DNA from: Pseudomonas sp. WN033
Lineage (GTDB): Bacteria > Pseudomonadota > Gammaproteobacteria > Pseudomonadales > Pseudomonadaceae
Length of the DNA: 64,000 nt
NCBI GenBank assembly: GCA_002287035.1
Contig: NSKG01000001.1
Location: forward strand, 310,001 to 374,000
Direction of reading: 5' to 3'
Shown in pieces: positions 1-12,857 of this stretch. Positions within the stretch are counted from its first letter, which is position 1; each line of letters starts with the position of its first letter. Below the pieces are notes generated by a model. That model ran no database searches and was not told the DNA's origin. It saw only the letters and a list, made by a program, of their open reading frames with translations. The position numbers were made by a program, and so were the translations under genes.

Positions 1-1
1 C

Positions 2-502
2 AGACGATACCTCACCCTGCTGGAAACCCTGTTCCTGATTCGCCTTGTGCCAGCCTGGTCATCGAATCTCGGCAAGCGGCTACAAAAATCGCCCAAGCTG
101 TTTCTGTCAGATTATGGCTTGATGGCCCATCTGCAGGGGCTGAGCGAGTCCAGCGTACAGGCAGGGCATGGCTTACCAGGCGATCTGGTTGAAGCCTTTG
201 TGCATGCTGAACTGGCCAAACATCAAACCTGGGCCGAGCAGCGCACCGCCCTGATGCACTACCGCACCACCACAGGAATAGAAGTGGATTTTGTTCTGGA
301 AAATCGCCGTGGCGAGCTACTGGGCATCGAAGTGAAGGCTGCCACTACCGTTACGCCCAAAGACTTCAACGGCCTGCGTCACCTGCGAGAGACTACCCCC
401 AAACAGTTCAAGCGGGGCATCCTGCTCTACACCGGGGAACAGGTCGTCCATTTCGATGAGCAACTGGTTGCTGTACCTATTGCAATGATATGGGCAGGCT
501 GA
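2..502 (+). CDS. C-terminal fragment of DUF4143 AAA-type ATPase (5' end outside window)
   Basis: The open frame runs in from the window edge without a start, so this is the last 166 residues of a longer protein. The visible part matches the C-terminal DUF4143 half of the AAA_14/DUF4143 family. It has a PD-(D/E)xK-like pattern: the segment EVDFVLENRRGELLGIEVKA keeps D, E and the E-x-K of that fold. The ATPase half with its Walker motifs should lie upstream. Members occur alone or as cargo between restriction-modification genes, and their biochemical role is poorly known. It is followed in the same direction by a DUF6933-like gene and hsdR, so it may belong to a restriction operon whose modification and specificity genes lie to the left. 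That link is inference. The family call is fairly firm; the function is not. Confidence 0.75.
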   Translation, partial: RRYLTLLETLFLIRLVPAWSSNLGKRLQKSPKLFLSDYGLMAHLQGLSESSVQAGHGLPGDLVEAFVHAELAKHQTWAEQRTALMHYRTTTGIEVDFVLENRRGELLGIEVKAATTVTPKDFNGLRHLRETTPKQFKRGILLYTGEQVVHFDEQLVAVPIAMIWAG

Positions 503-695
503 GTTGACCAGATGCAGTGAAGGCAGCTACCGGGGAATCCTCGGCAGTGCGTCGTGGTGCGCAGCTCCCCGCCTGCTTGCGAGCTTATGTGACGGGAAAA
601 ATTAACACTTTAAGTATGACTATCTGGCGAAAAGTAAACTCGATACGATTATTACCCGCAGGATTTGTTAATCCTGACGCTGAGACGGAACACTG

Positions 696-1256
696 ATGAT
701 TCACCTGCATTGCACCCACAAGCTGTTCGCCAAACTGCCGGTCGATGCTAACGGCCGGCTGCCGAACACCAGAGCCCACCCGCTTGCAGCCAATGATGCA
801 GGCGATAGCCCGTTAAGCGGCTGGCACGCCAACCTGATCACACTGAATCGCCGCAATTGCGTGCTATTCGTCCACAACGCTACGCGCTTCCCTGTGCTGC
901 TCACCTGCCTGACCAAACCGGACTTTGCCGAGCTGGATTACTTCTTTCAGGATGGGTTGATGAACACCCTGCTCAAAGGCGGCGCCAGCCAGGCACAGCT
1001 GGATACGGCAGCCAGTGCGCTGACGCCACTGCAATGCGATACGACGTGCGACCGCTCGGTGCAGGGTACGCTTAACCGCATGAAACAGGATGTGGAGCAT
1101 ATGCTCTGGTACGACGGCGCTTCAATCACCGACCTCAGCGCTTACCGGACCAGCGTCTGGCTTGCTGACCGCCCTTGCAATATGAAGGGCAACAAGGACT
1201 TTGTTTGGCCGCTGAAGGCAATGCTGGCACTATTGGATCAACTGAACGCTCGTTGA
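696..1256 (+). CDS. DUF6933-like hypothetical protein
   Basis: A 186-residue protein starting MIHLHCTHKLFAKL, preceded by GAGACGGA as a weak ribosome site. The opening (hydrophobic-H-C-T-x-K-L), the later HANLITLNRRNCVLFVHNAT stretch and FPVLLT resemble DUF6933 as I remember it, a family of unknown function. No catalytic motif, signal peptide or membrane segment is visible. It lies 193 bases after the DUF4143 ATPase fragment and 128 bases before hsdR, all on one strand. The stretch before it (503-695) is AT-rich and may hold its promoter. DUF6933 genes are often in accessory DNA, which fits this place. A defence role is only guilt by association. Confidence 0.6.
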   Translation: MIHLHCTHKLFAKLPVDANGRLPNTRAHPLAANDAGDSPLSGWHANLITLNRRNCVLFVHNATRFPVLLTCLTKPDFAELDYFFQDGLMNTLLKGGASQAQLDTAASALTPLQCDTTCDRSVQGTLNRMKQDVEHMLWYDGASITDLSAYRTSVWLADRPCNMKGNKDFVWPLKAMLALLDQLNAR

Positions 1257-1384
1257 TGAGCGAGCAGATGTAGACTCCAGCTGAGCTGTCCGAAAATTCC
1301 GGATAGTTGCTGAACAAATATGCACGTTTTGCATAGTGCTTTCTGCGCCGCAGAAACTGTTGTCATTGAGGAAGGGAGTACCCG

Positions 1385-4615
<3,231 letters not shown>

Positions 4616-4704
4616 CGGTAAGGAAACCCGTAAGGCTCCTGCCCCGCCGGTGTCTCGGCATAAGCGGGCGTTACCCAAGCACGGGCATGAAGAGCCAGAA
4701 ACGA

Positions 4705-4729
4705 AGAAGCCCCGCAATGCGGGGCTTCT
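4705..4729. terminator. Hairpin between hsdR and tRNA-Ser
   Basis: A perfect 11-bp stem (AGAAGCCCCGC / GCGGGGCTTCT) with a 3-nt loop. On the minus strand it is followed by a T-rich tail (TCGTTTCT), so it best serves as the terminator of tRNA-Ser. It may also stop hsdR transcripts from the other side, where no T run follows. Confidence 0.65.
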
Positions 4730-4740
4730 AGCGTTATATC

Positions 4741-4831
4741 TGGCGGAGAGAGAGGGATTCGAACCCTCGATACGCTATTAACGTATACACACTTTCCAGG
4801 CGTGCTCCTTCAACCACTCGGACACCTCTCC
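4741..4831 (-). tRNA. tRNA-Ser (anticodon GGA)
   Basis: Read on the minus strand, the 91-base sequence begins GGAGAGGTGTCCGAGTGGTT and ends with an encoded CCA. It has the long variable arm typical of tRNA-Ser, the GGTTCGAATCC T-arm and the anticodon loop CTGGAAA, giving anticodon GGA. The acceptor stem is complete with one G-U pair. The 3' end faces the accessory segment on the left, the usual geometry for an island using the tRNA 3' end as attachment site. No second copy of that 3' end was found within the window. Confidence 0.96.
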
Positions 4832-4839
4832 GGAGGCTT

Positions 4840-4900
4840 GGTGACCGGTCACCCGGCTACCAAGGCGCGCTAATTTACCGGATGCAGGCTGCCTTGGCAA
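4840..4900 (-). promoter_or_regulatory. tRNA-Ser promoter and leader palindrome
   Basis: On the minus strand, TTGCCA (4900-4895), a 17-base spacer and TAAATT (4877-4872) form a sigma-70 promoter with start near 4865, about 35 bases before the tRNA. The leader contains the perfect 14-bp palindrome GGTGACCGGTCACC at 4840-4853. Confidence 0.6.
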
Positions 4901-5018
4901 ACCCTTTTTCGCAGCCAGGGCAACAGGATAGCCAGAACTGGCCGGTCATGATTAAGTTGTTAAACTGCCTCGATACCGGGCCGTGTCGGCCTGTGGTCTT
5001 TGCATCGAGGATTTGATC

Positions 5019-5708
5019 ATGAGCGAGCTGGTTTCCTACCGTTTTGCCGACGGCATTGCCCACCTGGGTCTGAGCAATGGCAAGGTCAATGCAATTTCTC
5101 CGGAGGTGATCGATGCCTTCAATGCGGCGCTGGACCAGGCTGAGAAGGATCGGGCGGTAGTAGTAATCAGCGGTCAGCCGGGCATGCTTTCGGGTGGTTA
5201 TGACCTCAAGGTGATGACGTCCAGTGCCGAGGCGGCCAAGGCGTTGGTAGCCAAAGGCTCGACGCTAGCCCGGCGCATGTTGTCTCACCCGTTCCCAGTA
5301 GTAGTCTGCTGTACCGGCCATGCCGTGGCCAAGGGCGCGTTCATCCTGCTCTCTGCCGACTACCGGATCGGCGTGGAAGGTCCGTTCAAGATCGGCCTGA
5401 ACGAAGTGGCAATCGGCATGACCATGCACCATGTCGGCATTGAGCTGGCCCGCGCCCGGTTGACCAACGCAGCCTTCAACCGTTCGGTCATCAATGCCGA
5501 GATGTTCTCGCCAGAGCAGGCAGTAGAGGCTGGCTTCCTGGACAAGGTGGTGCCCGCCGATCAACTGGAAGAGCAAACCCTGGCGATGGCCAAGTTCCTC
5601 ACCACCCTGAACATGACCGCCCACCGCAATACCAAGCTCAAGAGCCGCAAGGCGCTGCTTGAGCTGCTTGATGCATCGATCGAGATCGACAAACAGCACG
5701 CACTCTAA
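5019..5708 (+). CDS. Crotonase / enoyl-CoA hydratase-isomerase family protein
   Basis: A 229-residue crotonase-fold protein. The start was set at the ATG in ATCATGAGC because GAGG lies 8 bases upstream and the protein then begins MSELVSYRFADGIAHLGL, a normal crotonase N-terminus. The oxyanion-hole segment SGGYDLKVM, the AKGAFILLSADYRIG loop and the FKIGLNEVAIGM segment with one conserved Glu are present. The second catalytic Glu of classical hydratases is not evident, so isomerase, hydrolase or another CoA-ester reaction is possible. It is cytoplasmic and stands alone between tRNA-Ser and a divergent-looking spacer. The substrate cannot be read from sequence. Confidence 0.85.
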   Translation: MSELVSYRFADGIAHLGLSNGKVNAISPEVIDAFNAALDQAEKDRAVVVISGQPGMLSGGYDLKVMTSSAEAAKALVAKGSTLARRMLSHPFPVVVCCTGHAVAKGAFILLSADYRIGVEGPFKIGLNEVAIGMTMHHVGIELARARLTNAAFNRSVINAEMFSPEQAVEAGFLDKVVPADQLEEQTLAMAKFLTTLNMTAHRNTKLKSRKALLELLDASIEIDKQHAL

Positions 5709-5797
5709 GCCGGAAAAAATTCGAATCCATTTGTCGCTGGGCCTGCACTCGCCGGCCGGGTTAACCTGACGCCCTTCTCTCTGACGGGACGGTGACA

Positions 5798-6862
5798 GTG
5801 GATTCGGTTACCCAGGCAGTGCTCGGCGCCTCCATTCATGGCGCCTTACTCGGACGCTGGCAAGGGCGCAAGGCCCTGCTCTACGGTGCCATGCTTGGCA
5901 CCCTGCCAGACCTGGACGTGGTGCTTAACTATGGCGATGCCGTAGCCAACATGACCCAGCACCGCGGTTTCAGCCATTCCCTGTTCGTGCTCACCGGTCT
6001 GAGCCTGCTGATGACCTGGCTGATCCGCCGCTATCGTCCCAATCCCGGCTATACCGGCATGCGTTTATGGTTGACGATCTGGCTGGTGCTGGTGACCCAT
6101 GTGCTACTCGATGCCTTCACCTCCTACGGCACACAACTGTTCTGGCCGCTCACCCCTACACCCACAGCCTGGTCGAGCATTTTTATCATCGACCCCCTAT
6201 ACACCCTGCCGCTGCTGCTGGCCGTTGTCGTTGGCCTGCTGTTTGGCCTGCGCCACCGCGGCCTGCGCTGGCAGTACTGGGCACTGGGTCTGAGCAGCCT
6301 GTATCTGGCCAGCACTCTGGCCGGCAAGCAGATGGCCGAGCAGCAATTGCAACTGGCGCTGACCGAACGCGGCATTGAGGCCGAGCAGACCTTTACCGCA
6401 CCGACCCCGTTCAACACCCTGCTCTGGCGGGTGGTGGCGATTGACGGTGATGACTATTACGAAGGCGTGGTCAGCTGGCTGGACCGGCAGCCGCCGCCGC
6501 TGGAGCGCCTGCCGCGCCACTACCGGGCAGCCAAGACTGCCCTGGCCGGCAGCAGCGCTCACCAGCGGCTGCGTTGGTTCACCGACGACATCCTGCGCTA
6601 TGACCTGATCGACAATCACTGGGTGGTTACCGATCTGCGTTTGGGCATGACCGGTTATCACCCCTTCCGTTTTGCCCTGGCCGAGATTACCGACAGCGGT
6701 GTAAAGCTGATCGAAGCCCCTGAGCACTGGCCCGTACCGCCTCGCGACTTCTCTCAATTGGCAGCGCTGCGCCGGCGCGCGCTGGACCCGGACTACCCAT
6801 TATCACTGGCCGAACTGGCCAATGGGTTGGGAGCATCACCGAACGTGATCAGTAATCCTTAA
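5798..6862 (+). CDS. YdjM/DUF457-type membrane-bound metal-dependent hydrolase
   Basis: A 354-residue inner-membrane protein. The family normally starts M-D-S-x-T-Q-A-V-L-G, so the GTG giving VDSVTQAVLG was chosen. It also has GGGACGG 5 bases upstream, whereas the GTG six bases earlier would overlap that site. Likely metal ligands sit in LPDLDVVLN and QHRGFSHSL, and HVLLDAFTSYGTQ follows. About five hydrophobic helices occupy the first half, with a soluble C-terminal half. E. coli YdjM is a SOS-induced relative of uncertain substrate. The reaction here is unknown. Confidence 0.82.
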   Translation: MDSVTQAVLGASIHGALLGRWQGRKALLYGAMLGTLPDLDVVLNYGDAVANMTQHRGFSHSLFVLTGLSLLMTWLIRRYRPNPGYTGMRLWLTIWLVLVTHVLLDAFTSYGTQLFWPLTPTPTAWSSIFIIDPLYTLPLLLAVVVGLLFGLRHRGLRWQYWALGLSSLYLASTLAGKQMAEQQLQLALTERGIEAEQTFTAPTPFNTLLWRVVAIDGDDYYEGVVSWLDRQPPPLERLPRHYRAAKTALAGSSAHQRLRWFTDDILRYDLIDNHWVVTDLRLGMTGYHPFRFALAEITDSGVKLIEAPEHWPVPPRDFSQLAALRRRALDPDYPLSLAELANGLGASPNVISNP

Positions 6863-6879
6863 GGGTGCCTACTCCCTTC

Positions 6880-6894
6880 GCGGCCGCAGGCCGC
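6880..6894. repeat. REP-like palindrome
   Basis: GCGGCCGCAGGCCGC followed by TCCTAC matches the layout of Pseudomonas extragenic palindromes. It sits just after the hydrolase stop and before the MFS gene. Only this copy was seen in the window. Confidence 0.45.
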
Positions 6895-6957
6895 TCCTAC
6901 CCTCTTTGCTCCGTACTCTGTAATAATCAGCGTTATTTTGCCCAGGAAAATGACGCT

Positions 6958-8184
6958 ATGCCGGGCCCAGCGCCAACGACGCCCCCATCAGAAAGCCGCC
7001 AGCTGGCCATGGCGGCGGCCTTGCTGGCGATCTTCACCACCATCTTCGCCAGCAACCTGCCAACCCCGCTGTATTCGGTCTGGCAAGTACGCATGGGCTT
7101 TTCATCCACGGCCCTGACCGCGATTTTTTCGGTGTACGTGCTCGGGGTGATCAGTATGCTGCTGACCCTGGGTTCATTGTCAGACAAGCTCGGCCGTCGC
7201 CAATTGCTGGTGCCCGGTATGCTGTTCATCGCCGCCGGGGCAGTGATGTTCCTGCTGGCTCAGGATATTGTCGGGCTGGGGGTGGCGCGGGTTCTGACCG
7301 GCCTGGGTACCGGGTTGGTGACGGGCGCTGCCTCGGCGGCGGTTGTGGAACTGGAGCCGAACGAAAACTGGACCCGTGCCGCCACACTGTCAGCTCTGGC
7401 CTTCACCCTGGGCGCCTTTGCCGGGCCTATGCTCAGTTCATTGGCACTGAAACTCGGGCCAGGGGCGGATATCTGGCCCTTCGTACTGGTCGTGGTCATG
7501 AGCCTGACGACCATCGCTTTGCTGGTGCTGGCACCCTGGCCAAGCGGGATCGGACAACGCCAGACCGGCTTCAGCCTGCGGCGCTGGAGACCTACTACCA
7601 TTCGGGTGCCACGCGAACTGCTGGGCCCATTCGCCTTTGCTGGGGCGGCCATCTGCCTGGCCTGGTCAACCGGCAGTCTGTACGCTTCGCTGGGTCCGTC
7701 GCTGGCCCGTGAGCTGGTGGGTATCAGTGACCGAGCACTGGCCGGGATGTTCGCCGCCGGTTGGCAGTTGATTGCCGGACTCAGTCAGTTTTTCTGTCAA
7801 CACCAACCACGTGATCGCCTGCTACTGGTCGGCCCGACCCTGCTGATCAGTGGCCTGTTGGTGATGGCCGGCGCGGTGCTCCTGGCCTCGCCCTGGCTGT
7901 TTACTCTGGCAACCCTGGCCACCGCCAGTGGTGCCGGCTCTACCGGGGTGGTGGCCATGGCTTCGATTAGCCAGGATGCCCCGCCCAGCGAGCGCGCCAG
8001 CATCAACTCGACGTTCTACCTGCTGGCCTATCTGACCATGGCGTCGGTAGTGCTTGGGGTCGGCTTCGTCAGTGATCTGATCGGTTTCGGCACAACCGTA
8101 ATCGGCTTCACCCTGTGCATTTCGCTGGCGGCCATCAGCCTGATGGTCGTAGCAATCAGGACCGGACGCACCTCACTGTGGTGA
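6958..8184 (+). CDS. MFS transporter
   Basis: A 408-residue major facilitator with about twelve hydrophobic helices. The start at MPGPAPTTPP was preferred because it has AGGA upstream, and the frame before it runs through a REP-like palindrome and lacks a credible protein sequence. The loop 2-3 motif GSLSDKLGRRQLL is present (the usual G-x-L-a-D-r-x-G-R-R/K pattern), as is the motif C-like GLGTGLVTGAASAAVVEL. This resembles drug/metabolite exporters of the DHA1 type. The substrate is unknown. It is convergent with azlD, and its stop codon directly abuts the azlD stop. Confidence 0.85.
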   Translation: MPGPAPTTPPSESRQLAMAAALLAIFTTIFASNLPTPLYSVWQVRMGFSSTALTAIFSVYVLGVISMLLTLGSLSDKLGRRQLLVPGMLFIAAGAVMFLLAQDIVGLGVARVLTGLGTGLVTGAASAAVVELEPNENWTRAATLSALAFTLGAFAGPMLSSLALKLGPGADIWPFVLVVVMSLTTIALLVLAPWPSGIGQRQTGFSLRRWRPTTIRVPRELLGPFAFAGAAICLAWSTGSLYASLGPSLARELVGISDRALAGMFAAGWQLIAGLSQFFCQHQPRDRLLLVGPTLLISGLLVMAGAVLLASPWLFTLATLATASGAGSTGVVAMASISQDAPPSERASINSTFYLLAYLTMASVVLGVGFVSDLIGFGTTVIGFTLCISLAAISLMVVAIRTGRTSLW

Positions 8185-8520
8185 TCAGAACAACCCTTGG
8201 GCCAGCCAGCGCCAGAGAAAGAAGGCCAGCATGCCGCCACCGATGGTGGCCAGCAGGTTACGCCAGCGTGCGGCGATCAGGATGGCGATGAGACCACCGA
8301 TCAGGTAGGCATTGTCCAGGCTCAGTTGCCAGTGCTGGCCGTCCGGCATGACCATGGCCGGAACGATGATCGCAGTCAGTACCGCCACCGGTACATAGCC
8401 CAGTGCCTGACTGACCAGCGGACTGAAGCGCACCCGATGGCCGGCGGCAAACAATACATAGCGAATACCAAAAGTGATCAGCGCCATACCGCCGATCAGC
8501 GCAACCTCAAAGCTGCTCAT
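8185..8520 (-). CDS. azlD: AzlD family branched-chain amino acid exporter small subunit
   Basis: A 111-residue hydrophobic protein with about four helices, starting [21 protein letters not shown] as AzlD proteins do. With AzlC it forms a two-part exporter of branched-chain amino acids or analogues in Bacillus and E. coli (YgaZ/YgaH). The start lies inside the end of azlC (14-base overlap), so the two are translationally coupled. Confidence 0.85.
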   Translation of the reverse strand: MSSFEVALIGGMALITFGIRYVLFAAGHRVRFSPLVSQALGYVPVAVLTAIIVPAMVMPDGQHWQLSLDNAYLIGGLIAILIAARWRNLLATIGGGMLAFFLWRWLAQGLF

Positions 8521-9250
8521 CAGCCACCTCCAGACGCTCGCGGGCATTCAGCCGCTCAGCCATTACCCCGGCAGCCACCCCCAGCAACGCCGCCAGCATC
8601 AACCCCAGCTTGTAGGGCAGCGGATGCGCAACCAGCGCTACCACTGCCGCAACCAATGCGGCCACCAGCATCGGCCGGGTGCGCAGCATAGGCACAACAA
8701 TACCGATAAAGGTTGCGACCATGGCGAAATCCAGCCCCCAGCCAGCCATGCCCGGCAAGGCATGGCCCAGCAGCGCGCCGGTCAGGGTGCAGGCGAACCA
8801 GTTGCTGTACATGGCCAGGCAGGAACCGAAAAAGTACCAGTGCTTGTGGGTCATAGGGGTCTGAGCATCGTGATAGTGATGCTGAACCACTGCATAGCTT
8901 TCATCGGTCAGCCAGAATGCCAGCGGCACCCGCCAGCGTTGCGGCAAGTGACGCACAAAGGGCAACAGGCTGGCGCTGTAGAGCATGTGCCGCAGGTTGA
9001 CGATGAAGGTCGTCAACAAAATCACCGCCAGACCGGCTCCGGAGGCTACCAGGCTGACAGCAATGAACTGGGCCGAGCCGGCGAACACCAGCAGCGACAT
9101 GGCCAGGGTCGCGCTCAGCGACAACCCCGAGGCCACCGCCAGGGTGCCAAAAATTATGCCGAACGGCAGTGCGCCGACCAGCATGGGAATGGTATCGCGG
9201 GCCCCGTGCAGGGCCGCCTGAAAACGGGCAGACATGGGTGCAACATTCAT
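8507..9250 (-). CDS. azlC: AzlC family branched-chain amino acid exporter large subunit
   Basis: A 247-residue membrane protein. [31 protein letters not shown] and [11 protein letters not shown] are typical AzlC segments. Start [11 protein letters not shown] was preferred over an upstream TTG. No clear ribosome site is visible, and MSARFQ six codons later is possible. Together with azlD it should form a cytoplasmic-membrane exporter. Substrates are inferred from the family only. Confidence 0.87.
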   Translation of the reverse strand: MNVAPMSARFQAALHGARDTIPMLVGALPFGIIFGTLAVASGLSLSATLAMSLLVFAGSAQFIAVSLVASGAGLAVILLTTFIVNLRHMLYSASLLPFVRHLPQRWRVPLAFWLTDESYAVVQHHYHDAQTPMTHKHWYFFGSCLAMYSNWFACTLTGALLGHALPGMAGWGLDFAMVATFIGIVVPMLRTRPMLVAALVAAVVALVAHPLPYKLGLMLAALLGVAAGVMAERLNARERLEVADEQL

Positions 9251-9341
9251 GTGGGATGGCAAAGTACGCTAACAGCCTCACCCTACCCCCACAAGATACA
9301 GTTGGGCAGTAACAGTCGCTATGACTGTCACCGTCCAACGG

Positions 9342-12300
9342 CTATTTGAGGTCGATATAACGGCTGATCAAAGCCCGCAAAGCCGCCGGCTTGACCGGCT
9401 TGGGCAGGTAATCCAGACCCGCCAGACGGATGTGGGCAATCAGCTCGCTGCGCCCGTCGGCGCTGATCACCACTCCTGGCAGATCGTCGGACAGCCGCTC
9501 GCGCAGCCAGCCCATCAGCTCAAGCCCGGTATCCCCGGCATCCAGGTGATAGTCGATCAGCACCAATTGCGGCTGGAAGCCGGACTCGAGAACCTGCTCA
9601 ACCTCCAGCCGGTCGCGAGCGATAGCCACGTGGCATTGCCAGCGACTGAGCAAGCTTTGCATCCCGGTCAGGATGTTCGGTTCGTTGTCGATGCACAGCA
9701 CCTGCGCGCCACTGAGCACTGGCGCCGGCTGAGTACTGGGCATGGCCGCCCGGACTGGCGTGTGCCTGGCCACCGGCAGGGTCACACTGAACACACTGCC
9801 ACGCCCCGGCCAGGAGCGCACGCCCAGCTCATGACCCAGCACCCGACACAGTCCGTCGGCAATCGCCAGGCCCAGCCCCAGCCCTTTTTCCGCCTGGGTT
9901 CGATGGCTATCCAAACGCTGGAATTCCTCGAAAATCACCTGCAACTTGTCACGCGGAATGCCAGGCCCCTGGTCCCACACCTCGATCCGCACCTGCTCGC
10001 CCTGACGCCGCACCCCGAGCAACACCCGGGAGCGCCCGGCATAGCGGAAGGCATTGGTCAGGAAGTTCTGCAGCACCCGCCGCAGCAGGCGCATGTCACT
10101 GCGCACCCGTAAATGACTGGACAACACCCGCAGGTCCACACCCTGCTCGGCAGCGATCGCCCCGAACTCGATCTTCAGCGGCTCCAGCAACTCGGCCAGA
10201 TCGAAGTCGCTCCACTCAGGGCTGACCCGCCCGGCCTCCAGCCGCGAGATATCGAGCAGATCGGAAATCAGATCCTCGGCCGAGCGCAACGAGGTATCCA
10301 GATGGCGAATCAGTTCCTCGCTTTCCGCCGGCAAGCCCTCCTGGTGACTGAGCGAGGCCGAGAACAGCCGGGCGGCATTGAGCGGCTGCATCAGGTCATG
10401 GCTGACGGCGGTCAAGAACCGGCTCTTGGACTGACTGGCGCGCTCGGTCTGGGCCTTGGCCAGTAGCAGCGCCTCGTTGAGTTCGGACAGTTCACGGGTC
10501 CGCTCGGCCACCCGCTGCTCCAGTCGCTCATTGGCTTCCTTGAGTGCCTGCTCGGCCTCACGGAACGCGGTGATATCGGTAAAACTCATGACAAAGCCGC
10601 CGCCAGGCATCGGGTTGCCGATGATCTCGATCACCCGACCGTTGGGGAAGCGTCGCTCAGAACGGTGGGCCGTGCCCTGCTTCATCCAGTTGATGCGTTT
10701 GTCGACATGCTCCTGCGGATCGCCCGGGCCACACAGGCCACGCTGGGCGTTGTGCAGAATAATGTCGGCGATAGGCCGGCCAATGGTGATCAGCCCATCG
10801 GGATACTCGAACATTTCCAGGTAGCGACGATTCCAGGCTACCAGCCGCAGTTCCTTGTCGGCCACACTGATGCCCTGGGTGATGTTCTCGATCGCACCCT
10901 GCAGCAACCCCCGATTGAACTGCAAGACCTCCGAGGCTTCATCGACGATACGCACCACATCGTCAAACTGCATGTCACGCCCTTCGATCGCCGCCTTGAC
11001 CACCACCCGTGCCGAAGAAGCACCCAAAACCCCGGCCAGCAAACGCTCGCTGTGGGTAATCCAGCCGCTGCTGGCCACCTGACCCGGCGCGAAGTTCAGA
11101 GCCTGCACCTGCGCGTATCGCTGGAAGCTGGTCAACGCCCGCTCCTCACCAACGAAGCGCGCCGCCAGGGCCAGCAGATCTTCCACCGTGACCCGCAGCA
11201 AGGCCCGACTCGGGCCATCGACCCAGGCCTGCGAGTCCTGGCTGACGAAACGGCCAGCCTGCCAATGCTCCAGCACCCGGGTTCGGCTGAACACCGAGAC
11301 CATGACAAAGGCCATGAAGTTGCAGGCCAGCGCAATCAGGCTACCCAGGGTGATGCTATTGACCGGCAGCCCCAGCGAACGCTCGTGCAGCGCCTCAAGC
11401 AGCGGCCAACCGTTCAATTGCCAGCCCATACCAGCGCCCACCAACGGCAGGATCAGCAGATACAGCCACAGCACCAGGCCAATAAGTAGTCCGGCGAACA
11501 CCCCGCTGCGATTGGCCTGTTTCCAGAACAGCGCGCCAAACATGGCCGGGGCCAACTGGGCAATCGCGCCAAAGGCGATCTGGCCAATACTGGCCAGAGT
11601 CCCGGCCGAACCGATCAGCCGGTAGACCACATAGGCCAATAACAGAATGACCAGAATACTGGTACGCCGAACATTCAGCAGCAGGCCACGAAACTCTTCA
11701 TAGGAGCGTTCCTGCTGGCTCTTGTTGCGCAGCATCAGCGGCAGCACCACGTCATTGGAGACCATGGTACTCAGGGCAATGGCGGCCACGATCACCATGC
11801 CGGTCGCTGCCGACGCCCCGCCGAGAAACGCCAGCAACGCCAGCACTGGCCGGCCTTCGAGCAGTGGCACGCTGATCACATAGGAGTCGGCCGAGACCGC
11901 CGGCCCCAGGGTCATCTGCCCGGCCAGGCTGATCGGCACCACGAACAGCGCAGCCAATACCAGATACGCTGGGAACACCCAGCGCGCCAGGCGCAGATCG
12001 CCCGGTTCGATATTCTCCACCACCGCAACCTGGAATTGCCGCGGCAGGCAGAGAAAGGCCAGGATAGCGATAAAGGTCTGGAAGATCAGGCTGGTTACCA
12101 GCGTATCGCGCTGCCAGTAGTCGGACAGCTCAGGACTGCTGCTGGCACGCTCAAGCAGGTCCTGCACCCCGCCGAACAGACTGAAAGTCACGAAGGCACC
12201 AACCGCCAGGAAGGCCAGCAACTTGACCAGCGACTCGAAGGCGATCGCCAGCATCATGCCCCGGTGGTGCTCGGTAGCATCCAGGCTGCGGGTACCGAAC

Positions 12301-12833
12301 AAAATGGTGAACAGCGCCAGCACCAGCGTCACTACCAATGCGGTATCGGCCGCCCCCGCCGACTCTTCGGCCTGACCCTGGAGCATCGCCGGCACGCTCA
12401 GCAGGTTGTAACCCAGCACGATACCCTTGAGCTGCAGGGCGATATAGGGCAACACACTGACCAGGCACAACAGGCTGACCGCCACCGCCAGTGCCTGGGA
12501 CTTGCCATAGCGCGAGGCGATGAAGTCAGCAATCGAGGTGATGTTTTCCTGCTTGCTGATGGCGATCATACGGGCATACAAACGCCAGCCGAACAGGAAC
12601 AGCAGTACCGGACCGATGTAAATGGGCAAAAAGCCCCAGAGTTGCTCCGAGGCCATGCCAACGGCGCCAAAGAAGGTCCAACTGGTACACCAGACCGCCA
12701 GTGACAGACTGTAGACCCAGACGCGCAGACGCGGATTGAACTCCCCGGGACGACGGTCACCCCAGAAGGCGATGGCGAACAGCAGCGCCATATACAGCAG
12801 GAAAATAAAGGCTACAAGGCCACCTGAAAGCAT
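9342..12833 (-). CDS. SLC5-fused hybrid histidine kinase, CrbS/MxtR type
   Basis: About 1163 residues. The first ~500 residues form a sodium:solute symporter (SLC5/PutP-like) module with about thirteen helices. A STAC-like linker follows, then a PAS domain (GAIENITQGISVADKELRLV), a coiled coil, a histidine-kinase core with phosphoacceptor His812 in AVSHDLMQP, an ATPase domain with GPGIP and GLGLGLAI, and a C-terminal receiver with Asp1094 in LIDYHLD. This architecture is that of CrbS/MxtR, which works with ErdR/CrbR to control acetate use (acs). Start MLSGGLVAFIF was chosen because the longer frame to 12884 runs into the terminal repeat of the 12858-13036 element. An erdR-type gene lies 0.65 kb upstream, beyond dgkA and that element. 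Confidence 0.85.
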   Translation of the reverse strand: MLSGGLVAFIFLLYMALLFAIAFWGDRRPGEFNPRLRVWVYSLSLAVWCTSWTFFGAVGMASEQLWGFLPIYIGPVLLFLFGWRLYARMIAISKQENITSIADFIASRYGKSQALAVAVSLLCLVSVLPYIALQLKGIVLGYNLLSVPAMLQGQAEESAGAADTALVVTLVLALFTILFGTRSLDATEHHRGMMLAIAFESLVKLLAFLAVGAFVTFSLFGGVQDLLERASSSPELSDYWQRDTLVTSLIFQTFIAILAFLCLPRQFQVAVVENIEPGDLRLARWVFPAYLVLAALFVVPISLAGQMTLGPAVSADSYVISVPLLEGRPVLALLAFLGGASAATGMVIVAAIALSTMVSNDVVLPLMLRNKSQQERSYEEFRGLLLNVRRTSILVILLLAYVVYRLIGSAGTLASIGQIAFGAIAQLAPAMFGALFWKQANRSGVFAGLLIGLVLWLYLLILPLVGAGMGWQLNGWPLLEALHERSLGLPVNSITLGSLIALACNFMAFVMVSVFSRTRVLEHWQAGRFVSQDSQAWVDGPSRALLRVTVEDLLALAARFVGEERALTSFQRYAQVQALNFAPGQVASSGWITHSERLLAGVLGASSARVVVKAAIEGRDMQFDDVVRIVDEASEVLQFNRGLLQGAIENITQGISVADKELRLVAWNRRYLEMFEYPDGLITIGRPIADIILHNAQRGLCGPGDPQEHVDKRINWMKQGTAHRSERRFPNGRVIEIIGNPMPGGGFVMSFTDITAFREAEQALKEANERLEQRVAERTRELSELNEALLLAKAQTERASQSKSRFLTAVSHDLMQPLNAARLFSASLSHQEGLPAESEELIRHLDTSLRSAEDLISDLLDISRLEAGRVSPEWSDFDLAELLEPLKIEFGAIAAEQGVDLRVLSSHLRVRSDMRLLRRVLQNFLTNAFRYAGRSRVLLGVRRQGEQVRIEVWDQGPGIPRDKLQVIFEEFQRLDSHRTQAEKGLGLGLAIADGLCRVLGHELGVRSWPGRGSVFSVTLPVARHTPVRAAMPSTQPAPVLSGAQVLCIDNEPNILTGMQSLLSRWQCHVAIARDRLEVEQVLESGFQPQLVLIDYHLDAGDTGLELMGWLRERLSDDLPGVVISADGRSELIAHIRLAGLDYLPKPVKPAALRALISRYIDLK

Positions 12834-12857
12834 CGTCAACCGTCGCGCATCATATTG

